This document shows positions 17,972-29,098 of a stretch of 64,000 nucleotides of DNA, in pieces. Both the position numbers and the translations under genes were made by a program. Below the pieces are notes generated by a model. The model had not been told where the DNA came from and did not search any database. It worked only from the letters and a program-made list of their open reading frames with translations. This DNA is from Lusitaniella coriacea LEGE 07157 (GTDB lineage Bacteria; Cyanobacteriota; Cyanobacteriia; Cyanobacteriales; Spirulinaceae): NCBI RefSeq assembly GCF_015207425.1, contig NZ_JADEWZ010000001.1:233104-297103 (forward strand), given 5' to 3'. Position 1 is the first letter of the stretch. Every line of letters starts with the position of its first letter.

Positions 17972-18922
17972 ATGACTCCCATTGCTTCGTCCCATCCCCG
18001 AAAATTTTTGAGCGAACCGTTGGCGTGGTGCTACAGTTTGTGGAAATTTTCCCGTCCGCACACGATTATCGGTACGAGTTTGAGCGTTTTGGCGTTGTAC
18101 CTCCTGGCGTTGGCGGCAACGGGAAGCGGTGTCGCGATCGCGAATATCTTACACTTTTTGGGAGCTTGGATTGCTTGTCTGTGCGGCAATATCTATATTG
18201 TGGGACTCAATCAACTTGAAGATATTGGCATCGACAAAATTAATAAACCCCATCTTCCCCTCGCCGCAGGAGAATTTTCTCGATCCCAAGGACAGTGGAT
18301 TGTGGGAATGACGGGGATATTGGCGCTCCTGATTGCGGGGAGTTTGGGATGGTGGTTGTTGATGATGGTTGCGGTGAGTTTGGCAATTGGTACGGCGTAT
18401 TCCCTGCCGCCGATTCGCCTGAAGCGCTTCCCTTTTTTAGCGGCATTGTGTATCTTTACGGTGCGAGGCGTTGTGGTTAATTTGGGGCTATTTTTGCATT
18501 TTGGGGAGAAATTTGGCACGGAAGGGGGTTTAACGCTCTCTGTGGTGGTGCTGACGGTGTTTATTGTTGTGTTTACCATCGCGATCGCGATTTTCAAAGA
18601 CGTTCCCGATCTCGAAGGGGACAGAGAGTATAACATTACAACCTTTACCTTGCTCCTGGGAAAGGCGACAATTTTTAATCTTGCCCGTTGGGTAATTTCA
18701 GCCTGTTACTTGGGCATGATAGGGGTAGGGATATTCAAACTTCCCGGCGCGAATTCTGGATTTTTAATCTCAAGTCACGGACTGTTGTTGGGTTTGCTCT
18801 GGTGGCGCGCTCGGAATGTGGATTTGAACGATAAAAGCGCGATCGCGCGGTTCTACCAATTTATCTGGAAACTCTTTTTTCTCGAATATCTCCTCTTTCC
18901 CCTTGCTTGTCTTTTAGCCTAG
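17972..18922 (+). CDS. Homogentisate phytyltransferase (tocopherol synthesis)
   Basis: A 316-residue UbiA-family membrane prenyltransferase with about eight hydrophobic segments. The first Asp-rich motif, NQLEDIGIDKINKPHLP, is near residues 77-93 and the second, DVPDLEGDREYN, near 210-221; both bind the prenyl diphosphate through Mg2+. KFSRPHTIIGTSLS near the N terminus and the INKPHLPLAAGEFS segment are typical of homogentisate phytyltransferase (VTE2, Synechocystis slr1736). The enzyme joins homogentisate and phytyl diphosphate in the first committed step of tocopherol synthesis. The homogentisate solanesyltransferase and chlorophyll synthase relatives are less likely given the motif details. 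Confidence 0.85.
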   Translation: MTPIASSHPRKFLSEPLAWCYSLWKFSRPHTIIGTSLSVLALYLLALAATGSGVAIANILHFLGAWIACLCGNIYIVGLNQLEDIGIDKINKPHLPLAAGEFSRSQGQWIVGMTGILALLIAGSLGWWLLMMVAVSLAIGTAYSLPPIRLKRFPFLAALCIFTVRGVVVNLGLFLHFGEKFGTEGGLTLSVVVLTVFIVVFTIAIAIFKDVPDLEGDREYNITTFTLLLGKATIFNLARWVISACYLGMIGVGIFKLPGANSGFLISSHGLLLGLLWWRARNVDLNDKSAIARFYQFIWKLFFLEYLLFPLACLLA

Positions 18923-18966
18923 GGATTGGGTCTACCACAATACACCCATACAATTCATCTTGACCC

Positions 18967-19476
18967 ATGATACATAAACATCTATTGCATCTTACTCCCA
19001 CGCGCTTCCTTTGCGCGATCGCGCTTGCAACCCTTTTTAGCGGTTGCTCCAATACAGAGAATACCGAAGCGGCTTATTCGATTGCCTCCACCGCAGAAAT
19101 CCCATCTCCCGCATCGCTAACCGAACCCATTCCCAATAAGCCATCCAAACCGCCCACCAAAACGTTACCCGATTGCAGCAGCGCTCAAACCCAAGCCGAA
19201 ATCAATACCTGCACCGCAGAAGCCGCACAAAAAGCGGATGAAAGATTGAACCAAGTCTATCGTAAACTGCGCGCTGCCTTGCAAAATTCCCCCCAAGAAC
19301 AGCGTTTAATTGCCGCAGAATTAGCTTGGATTGAATATCGGGATACAGATTGCGAATTCGACCAACGTCGCTACGATGGCGGTAGTATTATGGCTAGCGT
19401 TTATTCCACTTGTGTGGCGAATTTAACGGAACAGCGCGCGGAAAAATTAGAACAATATTTAGAACTGCTCAATTAG
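18967..19476 (+). CDS. LprI-like (DUF1311) lipoprotein
   Basis: The 169-residue protein has a lipoprotein signal: basic N terminus, hydrophobic stretch and lipobox LFSGC, with Cys at about residue 27. A Pro/Thr/Ser-rich linker leads to a C-terminal domain with Cys pairs in CSSAQTQAEINTC and CEF...STC and the segment LNQVYRKLRAAL. This matches DUF1311, the family of mycobacterial LprI, which inhibits lysozyme. Function in cyanobacteria is unproven. It follows the phytyltransferase by 44 bases on the same strand and may be co-transcribed. Confidence 0.8.
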   Translation: MIHKHLLHLTPTRFLCAIALATLFSGCSNTENTEAAYSIASTAEIPSPASLTEPIPNKPSKPPTKTLPDCSSAQTQAEINTCTAEAAQKADERLNQVYRKLRAALQNSPQEQRLIAAELAWIEYRDTDCEFDQRRYDGGSIMASVYSTCVANLTEQRAEKLEQYLELLN

Positions 19477-19521
19477 CATCAAATGGCTTTCGATCTGTGA
19501 CTTTTAGCGATCGGCGAAAGC

Positions 19522-20226
19522 CTACCTGAGACTCGAACTTTTCTGAATCTTTTCCTTAATTAAATCGAGATCGGTATAGTAGTCCGCGCAATTAATCAGG
19601 CTATCGCTGGTCATCGATCGCAAGCTCACCACTTCTACGCGAGCGCCTTTGTAGCTAACTGCGTTCACGACATAGGATAAATCCCCATCCCCACTTACCA
19701 AAACTGCCGTGTCGTAGTGATCGACTAAGGTCATCATATCAACGGCAATTTCTACGTCTAAATTTGCTTTTTTAGATCCATCGGGAAATTGTGCGATATC
19801 TTTGGCAACAACGCGATAGCCATTGCGACGCATCCAAAGTAAAAAACTTTGTTGCTTTTCGTTTTTGGGATCGACTCCCGTATAGAAAAAGGAGCGCAAC
19901 AGGCGAGAATTAGAGGTTAAGTAGTGTAAAAGAAAGGTGTAATTGATTTCAATTCCCAGTTGGAGAGCGGCATAAAATAAATTTGCTCCGTCAATAAAAA
20001 TAGCAACTCGACCGCGATCGAAGCAGTTAAAGCGATTAAGGCAGCTATTGGTATTGAGCATTTCCCGGTCTTCGTGACTTTGCCGTGTTTCTCGCGCGAT
20101 CGCGTCTAGGGATTGCCAATAGCTTCCTCCAGAAAATGATTGAATCCCTTGAGATCCGTTCTCATCAGAATTAGAAGAGGATTGGGTTATTATTTTCTTT
20201 GATAGGGGTTTAACTTCACGACTCAT
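19522..20226 (-). CDS. LabA-like NYN-domain protein
   Basis: A 234-residue protein with a low-complexity N-terminal 65 residues and a NYN (PIN-like) domain at about 75-225. Key acidic residues: Asp in RVAIFIDGANLFYA, Asp in ANLDVEIAVDMM and Asp in AVLVSGDGDLSYVV, the Mg2+-binding triad of this nuclease fold. The best-known cyanobacterial member, LabA of Synechococcus elongatus, represses KaiC-dependent clock output, but the window has no clock gene, so only the family can be stated. It converges with the LprI-like gene (45-base gap). A 665-base gap lies upstream. Confidence 0.83.
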   Translation of the reverse strand: MSREVKPLSKKIITQSSSNSDENGSQGIQSFSGGSYWQSLDAIARETRQSHEDREMLNTNSCLNRFNCFDRGRVAIFIDGANLFYAALQLGIEINYTFLLHYLTSNSRLLRSFFYTGVDPKNEKQQSFLLWMRRNGYRVVAKDIAQFPDGSKKANLDVEIAVDMMTLVDHYDTAVLVSGDGDLSYVVNAVSYKGARVEVVSLRSMTSDSLINCADYYTDLDLIKEKIQKSSSLR

Positions 20227-20891
20227 TTTAATTTATGCCTTAATTTTTGCTAAGTGTTATTTTTCTGTAAAAACGTTATTGCTATTTGTCACCCTGGAAC
20301 AAGGATAACGAACAGTATAACCATTCACTACAAAAAACAATTGGATTCGGAAGATTTACAACAGCGAAAGCACCGCGAAATAGAACGAAAATTAGTTAGT
20401 AGAATTAAACCCTTATTTCAAAATGCAGATGATTGCCTTTTTCGATCTGACCAAGCGAACGATCGCGATGGGAAACCAAGAATGACGAACTCTACCTCAT
20501 TAAATGTAAAAAATGCGCGATCCTCAGAAGCCTAGAAACCTCACAAAGACATCTCTTTTAATCTCTTGACCGTAATAGGAGAAAGCGATAGTCTGGGAAA
20601 TGTGTTAGCGAAGCCCTTGCACGAAAACCTCCCTCGGATATTAACTCGTTCGAGAATTTTGCCTCATAACAACTTCTCCTTTGAGATTAAGGGATAAAAA
20701 TGGAGAACTAATGAAGAGGGAAATTTTTTTGAATAATGGACGATCGAATGGGGATTCCAATAGAGTGGTGTCAGCAAAGTTAGCTCGGAAGAGATGGAAA
20801 AACAGTCCTTTGCTTTTAATGCAGCGCGTAACACCCCAAGATACCGTCTAAGTTAAAACAAATTCACCGTTGTGTCGAGTCAAGATTAACA
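20227..20891. other. Gap between the LabA-like gene and the Ap4A phosphorylase gene
   Basis: I see no convincing gene here. A 93-codon frame at 20254-20535 (GTG start) has no family resemblance. TTAATCTC at 20558-20565 and GAGATTAA at 20683-20690 form an 8-bp inverted repeat 117 bases apart. The region must hold the promoters of both flanking divergent genes and is long enough for a small RNA, which cannot be judged by eye. Confidence 0.4.
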
Positions 20892-21836
20892 ATGTCGGAG
20901 GAAGTGCCAACTACACCCGCAATGCCGCTAGCGCCGGGAATGTTGTTAGAGAGGCTGAAAACCCAGACTGAGTATGCTCTGCGCTGTGGTGCGCTTCAAT
21001 CAATTCCCACTGACTACGAGTTTGTTGAGTCCGACAGCATTCGGTTTTTGGTGCGCATCCTCACCAATCTGACGCGCAAAGATGAAGCTCAACAGGAGCA
21101 AGCGCAAAAAACGGCGGTTTCCGGGAAGGAATTTAATCCTTTTCTCCCCTACGAGGAAGATTTATTTGTTGCGGATATTTCCCCAACGCACCTGTGTTTG
21201 TTGAATAAATATAACGTCGTCGAGCATCATTTGCTGATTATTACGCGAGCATTTGAGGCGCAGGATACTTGGTTGACGCTGCAAGATTTTGAGGCGCTGG
21301 CAGTTTGTATGGCGGAGTTTGAAGGTTTAGCTTTTTATAATGGCGGCAAGCTTGCCGGAGCGAGTCAGCGACACAAACACTTGCAAATCGTTCCCCTCCC
21401 TTTTGGTTTGGGGGATGCAAGAATTCCTATCGAACCGGAACTTGTTAAAGCACTGGCTCAATCTCAAGGGAGTATCGCGCAAAGTTCGAGTTTTCCTTTT
21501 GTCCACGCGATCGCGCCTCTAGAACCCCAGTGGCTCGATTCCCCTACCCAAGCTGCTTGCCACTATTTAGAGCGCTACCAGCGTCTCCTAGAAGCTGTAG
21601 GGTTATCCCAGGACAAGGAGAGTTCCCAGCAATCCGGTGCGTACAATCTTCTTGTTGCGCGAGAATGGATGTTTCTTATTCCGCGATCGCGCGAAAGTTT
21701 TCAATCCATCGCCATCAACTCCCTAGGATTTGCTGGAGCGCTTTTAGTGCGCAATGCAGAACAAATGCAATTCCTCAAAGAAGTGAGTCCCCTAACCATT
21801 CTTCAGAACGTCGCCTATTCTCATCCGAAAAACTAA
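20892..21836 (+). CDS. ATP adenylyltransferase / Ap4A phosphorylase
   Basis: A 314-residue protein of the Ap4A phosphorylase II family. NPFLPYEEDLFV and the nucleotide-binding LLNKYNVVEHHLLIIT precede the HIT-like active-site stretch GASQRHKHLQIVPLP near residues 155-169; the C-terminal domain (YNLLVAREWMFLIPRSRE) is also typical. The enzyme splits diadenosine tetraphosphate with phosphate to ATP and ADP, limiting this stress nucleotide. Length matches the family. It stands alone, followed by a 191-base gap and an SDR gene. Confidence 0.88.
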   Translation: MSEEVPTTPAMPLAPGMLLERLKTQTEYALRCGALQSIPTDYEFVESDSIRFLVRILTNLTRKDEAQQEQAQKTAVSGKEFNPFLPYEEDLFVADISPTHLCLLNKYNVVEHHLLIITRAFEAQDTWLTLQDFEALAVCMAEFEGLAFYNGGKLAGASQRHKHLQIVPLPFGLGDARIPIEPELVKALAQSQGSIAQSSSFPFVHAIAPLEPQWLDSPTQAACHYLERYQRLLEAVGLSQDKESSQQSGAYNLLVAREWMFLIPRSRESFQSIAINSLGFAGALLVRNAEQMQFLKEVSPLTILQNVAYSHPKN

Positions 21837-22027
21837 CACTTTTTAATTCTTTAGAGAGAGAGAGTCTTGCAAGCCAGTAATGTATGTTGTCTTTGAACTT
21901 AAGTTCTACGCCCGTGGAAAATAGGAAAAAAGTGATTTTCTAACGATTGGATTAGACCCAACTCGCAAAAATGTAATTGCGCAACCTTGTCGCACTCGCG
22001 CATACGTAAGTCAAATAAAAATAAATC

Positions 22028-22765
22028 ATGTCTGAAATACAAAATAAAGTTGTCATTATTACAGGAGCAAGTAGCGGTTTGGGTGAGGCGACTGCCCGTC
22101 GTTTAGCGAAGAATGGAGCTAAATTGATGCTTGCTGCCAGAAGAGAAGATCGTCTCAAAACATTGGTAGCAGATATCGAAAAGGACGGTGGTATTGCCAA
22201 ATACCAAGTCACAGATGTCACCGATTGCGCTCAAGTAGAAGCGTTAGCAAAAGCGACTCATCAAGCTTACGAGCGGATAGATGTTTTAGTCAACAATGCA
22301 GGTTTAATGCCTTTATCCCCACTGGACGAAACGAAGGTAGATGAGTGGGAGCAAATGGTGGATGTCAATATCAAAGGCGTTTTGTACGGAATTGCTGCGG
22401 TATTACCCATAATGCGACAACAAAAATCCGGTCATATTGTTAATCTTTCTTCTGTCGCAGGACACCAAGTTTTTTCTGGCGGAACAGTATATTGCGCGAC
22501 CAAGTTTGCGGTTAAAGCGATTTCTGAAGGGATCAGACTTGAATCCAACGGCGAGATTCGGGCAACCAATATCTCTCCTGGAGCAGTAGATACCGAGCTA
22601 ACCAACACGATCTCCCATGATGAGACGGCGAAAGGGGTGGATCGATTGTATTCAATCGCCATTGATGCAGACGCGATCGCGCGGGCGATTGCCTATGCCA
22701 TTGAGCAACCCAATGATGTGGATATTAATGAAATGATTATCCGTCCTACTCAGCAAGAAATGTAG
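22028..22765 (+). CDS. SDR family NAD(P)-dependent oxidoreductase
   Basis: A 245-residue classical short-chain dehydrogenase/reductase. The Rossmann cofactor motif is TGASSGLGEA at residues 13-22, NNAG lies near 89, and the catalytic Ser (NLSSVAG) and YxxxK (VYCATKF) are both present. Arg residues after the second strand (AARREDR) suggest NADP preference. It resembles the clavaldehyde dehydrogenase/YdfG group, whose substrates are varied hydroxy acids and aldehydes. No neighbour indicates the substrate. Confidence 0.88.
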   Translation: MSEIQNKVVIITGASSGLGEATARRLAKNGAKLMLAARREDRLKTLVADIEKDGGIAKYQVTDVTDCAQVEALAKATHQAYERIDVLVNNAGLMPLSPLDETKVDEWEQMVDVNIKGVLYGIAAVLPIMRQQKSGHIVNLSSVAGHQVFSGGTVYCATKFAVKAISEGIRLESNGEIRATNISPGAVDTELTNTISHDETAKGVDRLYSIAIDADAIARAIAYAIEQPNDVDINEMIIRPTQQEM

Positions 22766-22842
22766 AACTTAATTAAATCAATAATCATGAGCGCGATCGC
22801 GCCTCACCTCAGCAAATCATGCACGCTCTCAAAAATTTAGAA

Positions 22843-23805
22843 TTACCAAAAGCGACCCTTGAGTTTCCAAGCTAAATGACCGAATTCTTTATTTTTAATC
22901 CCTTGAATTACTAATAGATAGCCATAACAATAAGCGATGTATTGTAAAAATGCTTTGATTGAAAGAAAACAATTCAACGTCGGCTTTTGAAAGTCGGGAT
23001 ACGCACTTTCTTGTTTGAGAAAAGATAAAAACCAGTTGGGATTCGATTTAAATAACTCCATTGAGATTTTTTTCGCCATTTCTCCCCCTCCAAAAAGATG
23101 GCGCATACAGCAGTCAACTCGCTCTTGGGTATAAGCTGAAGTAACAGTTCGTTTGCGAGAAGCGATCCAATAGCGTATCTTTTTATCTCCTTTTGTTTTG
23201 CCACAACTCACAATAATATTTTCGCTTTGTCCCACGTAGCCCTTTTGTTGTCCCGTTTCAAAATCCGTTTCGTACCAATTGGTTACCGTGGTAATCAAAA
23301 TGTATGCGTCATCGAGAACAACACCATTTGGAATCGCGATATTTCGTAAAACTTCTCCTGGTGCGGCGTAACATTTCCCATCTACCGTGTTAGAAATTAA
23401 AACCCCTTTCTCGTTAACAATTTTTGCGCCACAAATGCGACACTGAGGGTTGTTTTTGAGGATTTCTAGCATTTCCACTAACCCCAACGGATCGATGAGA
23501 ACCACATCGGCATCGAGGAGAATATAATAATCTGCGGCAACCGATACAGAATGAATATAGTGATTCCACGCCGCACATTTATCTGCAAGTTCGAGTTCTA
23601 CGACTTGAGTGTTTGAAGACGTAAACGGTTTTAATTTTTCTGTTGCTACCGATGCCATGCGATCGCGCGAACCATTAGAGATAACAACGATCTCTGTTTC
23701 GTAATGGGTATCTGTGAAAATGGTTTGATGTTTTAAGGAATCGAGCAACGCAGCAACGCCTTCTTCTTCATTACAGCCAATAATGCCAATAGATACCTTG
23801 TTCAT
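22843..23805 (-). CDS. Family 2 glycosyltransferase
   Basis: A 320-residue GT-A fold protein. The N terminus KVSIGIIGCNEEEGVAALL and the nucleotide-sugar DXD-type motif LLDADVVL near residue 97 mark GT2. There is no signal peptide; a hydrophobic patch at about 280-300 (FLQYIAYCYGYLLV) may contact the membrane. Donor and acceptor are unknown. It converges on the SDR gene, and 330 bases upstream comes rfbB, on the same strand, so it may belong to a surface polysaccharide function. Confidence 0.82.
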   Translation of the reverse strand: MNKVSIGIIGCNEEEGVAALLDSLKHQTIFTDTHYETEIVVISNGSRDRMASVATEKLKPFTSSNTQVVELELADKCAAWNHYIHSVSVAADYYILLDADVVLIDPLGLVEMLEILKNNPQCRICGAKIVNEKGVLISNTVDGKCYAAPGEVLRNIAIPNGVVLDDAYILITTVTNWYETDFETGQQKGYVGQSENIIVSCGKTKGDKKIRYWIASRKRTVTSAYTQERVDCCMRHLFGGGEMAKKISMELFKSNPNWFLSFLKQESAYPDFQKPTLNCFLSIKAFLQYIAYCYGYLLVIQGIKNKEFGHLAWKLKGRFW

Positions 23806-24135
23806 TACAGTTATAACGATCTACCCACAAATTTGAAACTGACAGACCACTAGAGGGATTTAAACGGATTTTTGTTCGAGGGGTTGAACAGTAAGTATAG
23901 TAAGCGTTTGGACTCCATCTCAATAATTAATCCATTGGCGCACGTAATTTCTTTCAATTTTTACCCCAAACTCAACGAAATAATAGGGATTTGAGGGGTA
24001 TCGATCAGTAATTAAACACAAATAACACCCAATACAGAAAGTACTAGTATACTAAAATCGAACTTTCCCCCTTGTCAAGGGCTTTAAACCTTGAACGCGA
24101 TCGCGCTCGATTCGTTGCCACTTTTCTCCTATTAT
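23806..24135. other. Gap between the GT2 gene and rfbB
   Basis: AT-rich, with one HIP1 site near 24098. It should hold the GT2 promoter and the rfbB 3' end. I see no gene, repeat or clear hairpin in it. Confidence 0.4.
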
Positions 24136-25215
24136 TCAGGCACGATAAACCTTGCGATAATAGTCTTGATAATCTTGGGAAAGAAGCGGTTTCCACCAAT
24201 CCAGGTGGGCGAGATACCATTCAATCGTTCGTCGCAATCCCCTTTCTACCGTCTCTTGGGGAGTCCAACCCAATTCAGTTTTGATTTTTGTGGCATTAAT
24301 CGCGTAACGTCGGTCGTGTCCGGGTCGATCTTTCACGAAAGTAATTAAATCTTGTGCCGGACGAGTGGGAAGATCCGGGGCAAGTTCGTCCATGAGATCG
24401 CACAGAAGGCGAACGAGATCGATATTTTTTACTTCGTTATTGCCGCCAATATTGTAGGTTTCTCCCGGTTGACCGCGATGGATAACGGCATCGAGGGCGC
24501 GGCAATGATCCTCGACGTAGAGCCAGTCGCGAATATTCTGCCCGTCTCCATAAACCGGGAGGACTTTGCCCAGAAGAATGTTGATGCAGGTGAGGGGGAT
24601 GAGTTTTTCGGGGAAGTGGTAGGGACCGTAATTATTGGAACAATTGGTGATAATTGTGGGCAGTCCGTAGGTGTGGTGGTAGGCGCGGGCGAGGTGATCG
24701 CTGCCGGCTTTCGATGCCGAATAAGGACTGTTGGGGGCGTAGGGGGTGGTTTCAGAAAAAGGGGGATCGTCGGGGTTGAGGCTGCCGTACACTTCATCGG
24801 TGGAGACGTGGAGGAAGCGGTTGTGTTGGGGTTTGCCCCGTTCTTCCCAAATAGTGCGAAAGGCGTTGAGGAGAGCGAACGAGCCGACAACGTTGGTTTG
24901 GATGAAGGCATCGGGGGACAAAATCGAGCGATCGACGTGGGATTCTGCGGCAAAGTGGGCGATGGTGTCGATCGCGTTTTCTTGGAGTAGGGTTTCAATG
25001 AGGGCGCGATCGCGGATATCTCCTTCCACAAAGCGAAAGTTATCTTTCCCTTCCAAATCTGCTAAATTGGCGCGATTTCCGGCGTAGGTGAGGGCATCGA
25101 GAACGACAACGCGATCGCGCGGATGGGTGTTGCGCCAATAACGAACAAAATTTGAGCCAATAAATCCAGCTCCTCCAGTCACGAGTAATCGACGCAATTC
25201 ACTGTCTGTTGTCAT
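24136..25215 (-). CDS. rfbB: dTDP-glucose 4,6-dehydratase
   Basis: A 359-residue extended SDR. The cofactor motif [14 protein letters not shown] is at residues 14-27, STDEVYG near 140 supplies catalytic Asp-Glu, and [10 protein letters not shown] holds the Tyr-x-x-x-Lys pair. [15 protein letters not shown] is the family's dTDP-sugar segment. The enzyme makes dTDP-4-keto-6-deoxyglucose, the second step to dTDP-rhamnose and other deoxy sugars of surface polysaccharides. rfbA, rfbC and rfbD are not in the window. It lies downstream of enolase on the same strand, separated by 157 bases containing a hairpin. Confidence 0.93.
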   Translation of the reverse strand: MTTDSELRRLLVTGGAGFIGSNFVRYWRNTHPRDRVVVLDALTYAGNRANLADLEGKDNFRFVEGDIRDRALIETLLQENAIDTIAHFAAESHVDRSILSPDAFIQTNVVGSFALLNAFRTIWEERGKPQHNRFLHVSTDEVYGSLNPDDPPFSETTPYAPNSPYSASKAGSDHLARAYHHTYGLPTIITNCSNNYGPYHFPEKLIPLTCINILLGKVLPVYGDGQNIRDWLYVEDHCRALDAVIHRGQPGETYNIGGNNEVKNIDLVRLLCDLMDELAPDLPTRPAQDLITFVKDRPGHDRRYAINATKIKTELGWTPQETVERGLRRTIEWYLAHLDWWKPLLSQDYQDYYRKVYRA

Positions 25216-25288
25216 TATTTTTGGTTGATGCTATTTCAGTGTGGCTTTCTCTTCCAAGTATAGTAATTACGAATTAAGGTTGAGGGAC

Positions 25289-25305
25289 GGCGAGGAAACC
25301 TCGCC
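25289..25305 (-). terminator. Hairpin between enolase and rfbB
   Basis: GGCGAGG-AAA-CCTCGCC is a perfect 7-bp stem with a 3-base loop, 68 bases after the enolase stop in its direction of transcription. There is no T-tract, so it may terminate weakly or only stabilise the enolase mRNA. Confidence 0.4.
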
Positions 25306-25353
25306 ATATCCAATCAACCTGTTGCGAATTGCAACCCTGTCAGTCTCATTCAC

Positions 25354-25372
25354 AATTTAAATTCATAGCAGC

Positions 25373-25375
<3 letters not shown>
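25354..25375 (-). repeat. 22-nt dispersed element, copy 3 (overlaps enolase stop)
   Basis: On the minus strand TAAGCT-N7-ATTTAAATT, with differences from copies 1 and 2 only in the spacer. Its first three bases are the enolase TAA stop codon. Confidence 0.75.
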
Positions 25376-26671
<1,296 letters not shown>

Positions 26672-26806
26672 CTAAAGATAAACAAGTTCGATCCCGATTC
26701 AGAATAAGGCTTTAAAGGACGAGCGAAGCGTTTATTTAAGCATATTTTTGAGTCCCGTATTTTGCCACCTCTGACAGATCGCTTCAAGATCGCGCGACAA
26801 GCCTTA

Positions 26807-26853
26807 TATAGCCACAGCCAGGAGTATTAGGACATCGGCGAAGGCGAGCAGGG
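26807..26853 (+). repeat. 47-nt dispersed repeat, copy A
   Basis: Contains GGAGTATTAGGACAT and GAGCAGGG. About 41 of 47 positions match copy B at 61318-61364, and both are followed by G-rich low-complexity sequence. Confidence 0.75.
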
Positions 26854-26908
26854 AGTGGGGGAGTGGGGGTGACGGGGTGACACGGGGACGCGGAGATATT
26901 TATAATCT

Positions 26909-26985
26909 GTTCCCTATTCCCTATTCCCTGTTCCCTGTTCCCTGTTCCCTATTCCCTATTCCCTATTCCCTGTTCCCTATTCCCT
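26909..26985. repeat. Heptamer tandem array, 11 units
   Basis: Eleven consecutive 7-base units, each GTTCCCT or ATTCCCT, 77 bases in all. This is the STRR type of repeat known from cyanobacteria. The same heptamer, in reverse complement, appears in four units at 33500-33527. Confidence 0.9.
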
Positions 26986-27029
26986 CTGATGACTGATAAC
27001 TGTCATAGCGATTGCTGTATAGAACAACC

Positions 27030-27767
27030 TCAGCGAATGACTCCTAACTCGACAGTATTTTCTGTACTTCCGGGTTTCTCTTCACCAATAATCTCTGCAA
27101 ACTGCTTTTCTCCGATCGCGTCCTTTACTTTGGGTTCGAGGAAGTGGAGGAGATCGCAGTTGAGGCGGAAGACGAGATTTGCCTCGGCGACAATCTTTTG
27201 AGTTAATTCTTCATCCACCGGAAGAGAATTCAGCGCATCGCGATATCGAGCTTTAAATTGACGTATCTCCCCAGTCGAGGGAAAAGCATCAAATTCATAA
27301 AATCGAGTTCCTAACTCCGGGGGTAGCTCTAGCGCAGAACGAACGATATTTTTTAGGGCTTGACCCCCAGATAAATCCCCCAAATAGCGGACGTAGGAAT
27401 GGGCGACCAATAAGGCGGGTTCGGTTTTGGAGACTTCCTGAATGCGAGTCACGTAGTTTTCTCCCGCTTCTGAGAGGGCAATTTTTTCCCGCCAGTTCTC
27501 TCCGTAATAGAATGCTAAATCTTCTTTAATATGTGCGGTGCGATTGAGTTGGGAAAAATTAACCAAAGAGACGATAGGGTGGTTTTTGTGGCGCAAGAGT
27601 TCGGTTTCGAGCGTACTGTAGACGAAATATAGATTGCCGAGTAGTTCGCTAAAAATTTCTTTTTGCAAACATCCTTTAAGAAAACACTTCATATACGCTG
27701 TATTTTCTGACAGGGTGTGGGATTGCTGAGTCCCGGACCGCAAGTGGCTGGCTAAGTCGCGATTCAT
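27030..27767 (-). CDS. Heme oxygenase, HO2-like (biliverdin-forming)
   Basis: A 245-residue heme oxygenase. The proximal heme ligand is His17 in GTQQSHTLSEN; the distal helix contains YLGDLSGGQALKNI with the conserved glycines. It opens heme to biliverdin IX-alpha with reduced ferredoxin, the first step to phycobilins. From memory, GTQQSHTLSENTAYMKCFLKG-like start, the LPPELGT and FDAFPSTGEIRQFK segments and the PGSTE end resemble Synechocystis HO2 (sll1875), the low-oxygen isoform, more than HO1. It follows hemF on the same strand with a 148-base gap, beside acsF. Only the isoform assignment is in doubt. Confidence 0.92.
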   Translation of the reverse strand: MNRDLASHLRSGTQQSHTLSENTAYMKCFLKGCLQKEIFSELLGNLYFVYSTLETELLRHKNHPIVSLVNFSQLNRTAHIKEDLAFYYGENWREKIALSEAGENYVTRIQEVSKTEPALLVAHSYVRYLGDLSGGQALKNIVRSALELPPELGTRFYEFDAFPSTGEIRQFKARYRDALNSLPVDEELTQKIVAEANLVFRLNCDLLHFLEPKVKDAIGEKQFAEIIGEEKPGSTENTVELGVIR

Positions 27768-27896
27768 CTTAATCGAATCTCCTGATTACAACTGGGATTT
27801 GGGTATTGTGTAAATTGGGGATGAATGGCGAGCGTCGAAGTAATTTCGAGCTGTCAGCGCGTTACTCAAACTCATCCCTCGATCGAGCAACGCCGC

Positions 27897-27918
27897 AATT
27901 TAAATGCCTAAGAGCTTA
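27897..27918 (-). repeat. 22-nt dispersed element, copy 4 (overlaps hemF stop)
   Basis: On the minus strand TAAGCT-N7-ATTTAAATT. Its first TAA is the hemF stop codon. Confidence 0.75.
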
Positions 27919-28953
27919 TTGGTTTCCTCGCCCTTTATCGCTCCAATCTTGAGGCTTTAGGAAGACTTCGTATAACTCCGCCTCTGGGGTTCCGGGTTCG
28001 GGTTTGTAGTCGTATTCCCAACGAACGATAGGGGGTAAGGACATAAGGATAGATTCGGTACGTCCGCCTGTTTGCAAGCCAAAGATCGTTCCGCGATCGT
28101 AAACGAGATTAAATTCGACGTAACGTCCCCGACGATAGAGCTGGAAGTTCCTTTCGCGATCGCGGAATTCCATATTTTTACGGCGTTCGACGATGGGAAG
28201 GTAAGCTGGCAAAAACGAATGACCGCAACTTTGAATAAAAGAGAATAAATCTTCCCAAGTCCGATTGACAGGACCGACGCGATCGCTATAAGCCTTTGCT
28301 ATACCTTGTTGAGAACCGCAATAAAGCTTTCCGCTGCTATCTTGATAGTCAAAGAATATCCCTCCAATCCCCCTCGCTTCTTGGCGATGTTTTAGGTAAA
28401 AATATTCATCGCACCAGTGTTTGAATGCTGGATAATATTCCGGGTTGTGCCGATCGCAAGCTTGCTTAATCGTTTGGTGAAAATGGATTGCATCTTCTGC
28501 AAATGGATAGTACGGGGTGAGATCGACTCCGCCGCCAAACCACCAGACAGAACCCGCTTCAAAGTATCGATAATTGAGGTGTACGGTGGGAATGTAGGGG
28601 TTACGGGGATGGAGAACCATTGAGGTTCCTGTTGCGTAAAAATCGTGACCTGCTGCTTCGGGACGTTGAGCTAAGATCGCAGGAGGAAGTCCCTCACCCC
28701 AAACTTCTGAGAAATTAACGCCTCCCTGCTCGAATACTCCTCCGTCGCGGATAACGCGGGTGCGTCCGCCGCCGCCTTGCTCTCTGTCCCACCGATCTTC
28801 TTGGAATTTTGCTTTGCCATCGACGCTTTCTAAACCTTCGCAGATAAGGTTTTGCAGGTTTTGTAAGAACTGCCTGACTCGTTCTCTCGAATCCTTTGGT
28901 AGGACAATATTTTTGCGTGTTTGGGGGGGAGTTTTGATTAAGTGGCTAGTCAT
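27916..28953 (-). CDS. hemF: Oxygen-dependent coproporphyrinogen III oxidase
   Basis: A 345-residue HemF. Signatures: [17 protein letters not shown] near residue 52, the [18 protein letters not shown] segment, [15 protein letters not shown], and the C-terminal [20 protein letters not shown] and [11 protein letters not shown]. It decarboxylates coproporphyrinogen III to protoporphyrinogen IX using O2. This is the aerobic enzyme, not the radical-SAM HemN. It is divergent from acsF and followed by heme oxygenase, so a heme/bilin and a chlorophyll branch gene share one region. Confidence 0.95.
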   Translation of the reverse strand: MTSHLIKTPPQTRKNIVLPKDSRERVRQFLQNLQNLICEGLESVDGKAKFQEDRWDREQGGGGRTRVIRDGGVFEQGGVNFSEVWGEGLPPAILAQRPEAAGHDFYATGTSMVLHPRNPYIPTVHLNYRYFEAGSVWWFGGGVDLTPYYPFAEDAIHFHQTIKQACDRHNPEYYPAFKHWCDEYFYLKHRQEARGIGGIFFDYQDSSGKLYCGSQQGIAKAYSDRVGPVNRTWEDLFSFIQSCGHSFLPAYLPIVERRKNMEFRDRERNFQLYRRGRYVEFNLVYDRGTIFGLQTGGRTESILMSLPPIVRWEYDYKPEPGTPEAELYEVFLKPQDWSDKGRGNQ

Positions 28954-29098
28954 GGAATCGATTGATTTTATTCTTATAAATATTACTGTAAAAGAATATG
29001 GTTGTATAAAACTACAATTTATAAAAGTTTACGATCCGCGATCGCGAATTACATGATACACCTTGTTATATCGTCACTTAGTTATATAGAAGGGCATC
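28954..29098. promoter_or_regulatory. Divergent hemF-acsF promoter region
   Basis: 145 AT-rich bases lie between two divergent tetrapyrrole genes. A HIP1 site is at about 29038. A good ribosome site for acsF, AGAAGGG, is at 29088-29094. TTATAT occurs twice (about 29065 and 29081), a possible direct-repeat operator. Specific promoter elements cannot be fixed by eye. Confidence 0.4.

Noticed and set aside
20254..20535. 93-codon plus-strand frame after the LabA-like gene
   Set aside because: GTG start without a ribosome site, no family resemblance, and unremarkable composition in a non-coding gap.
24352..24990. 212-codon plus-strand frame opposite rfbB
   Set aside because: Shadow of rfbB; Gly/Val-rich with no known domain.
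26909..26985. CRISPR array
   Set aside because: Seven-base units without spacers are a simple tandem heptamer array, and there are no cas genes nearby.
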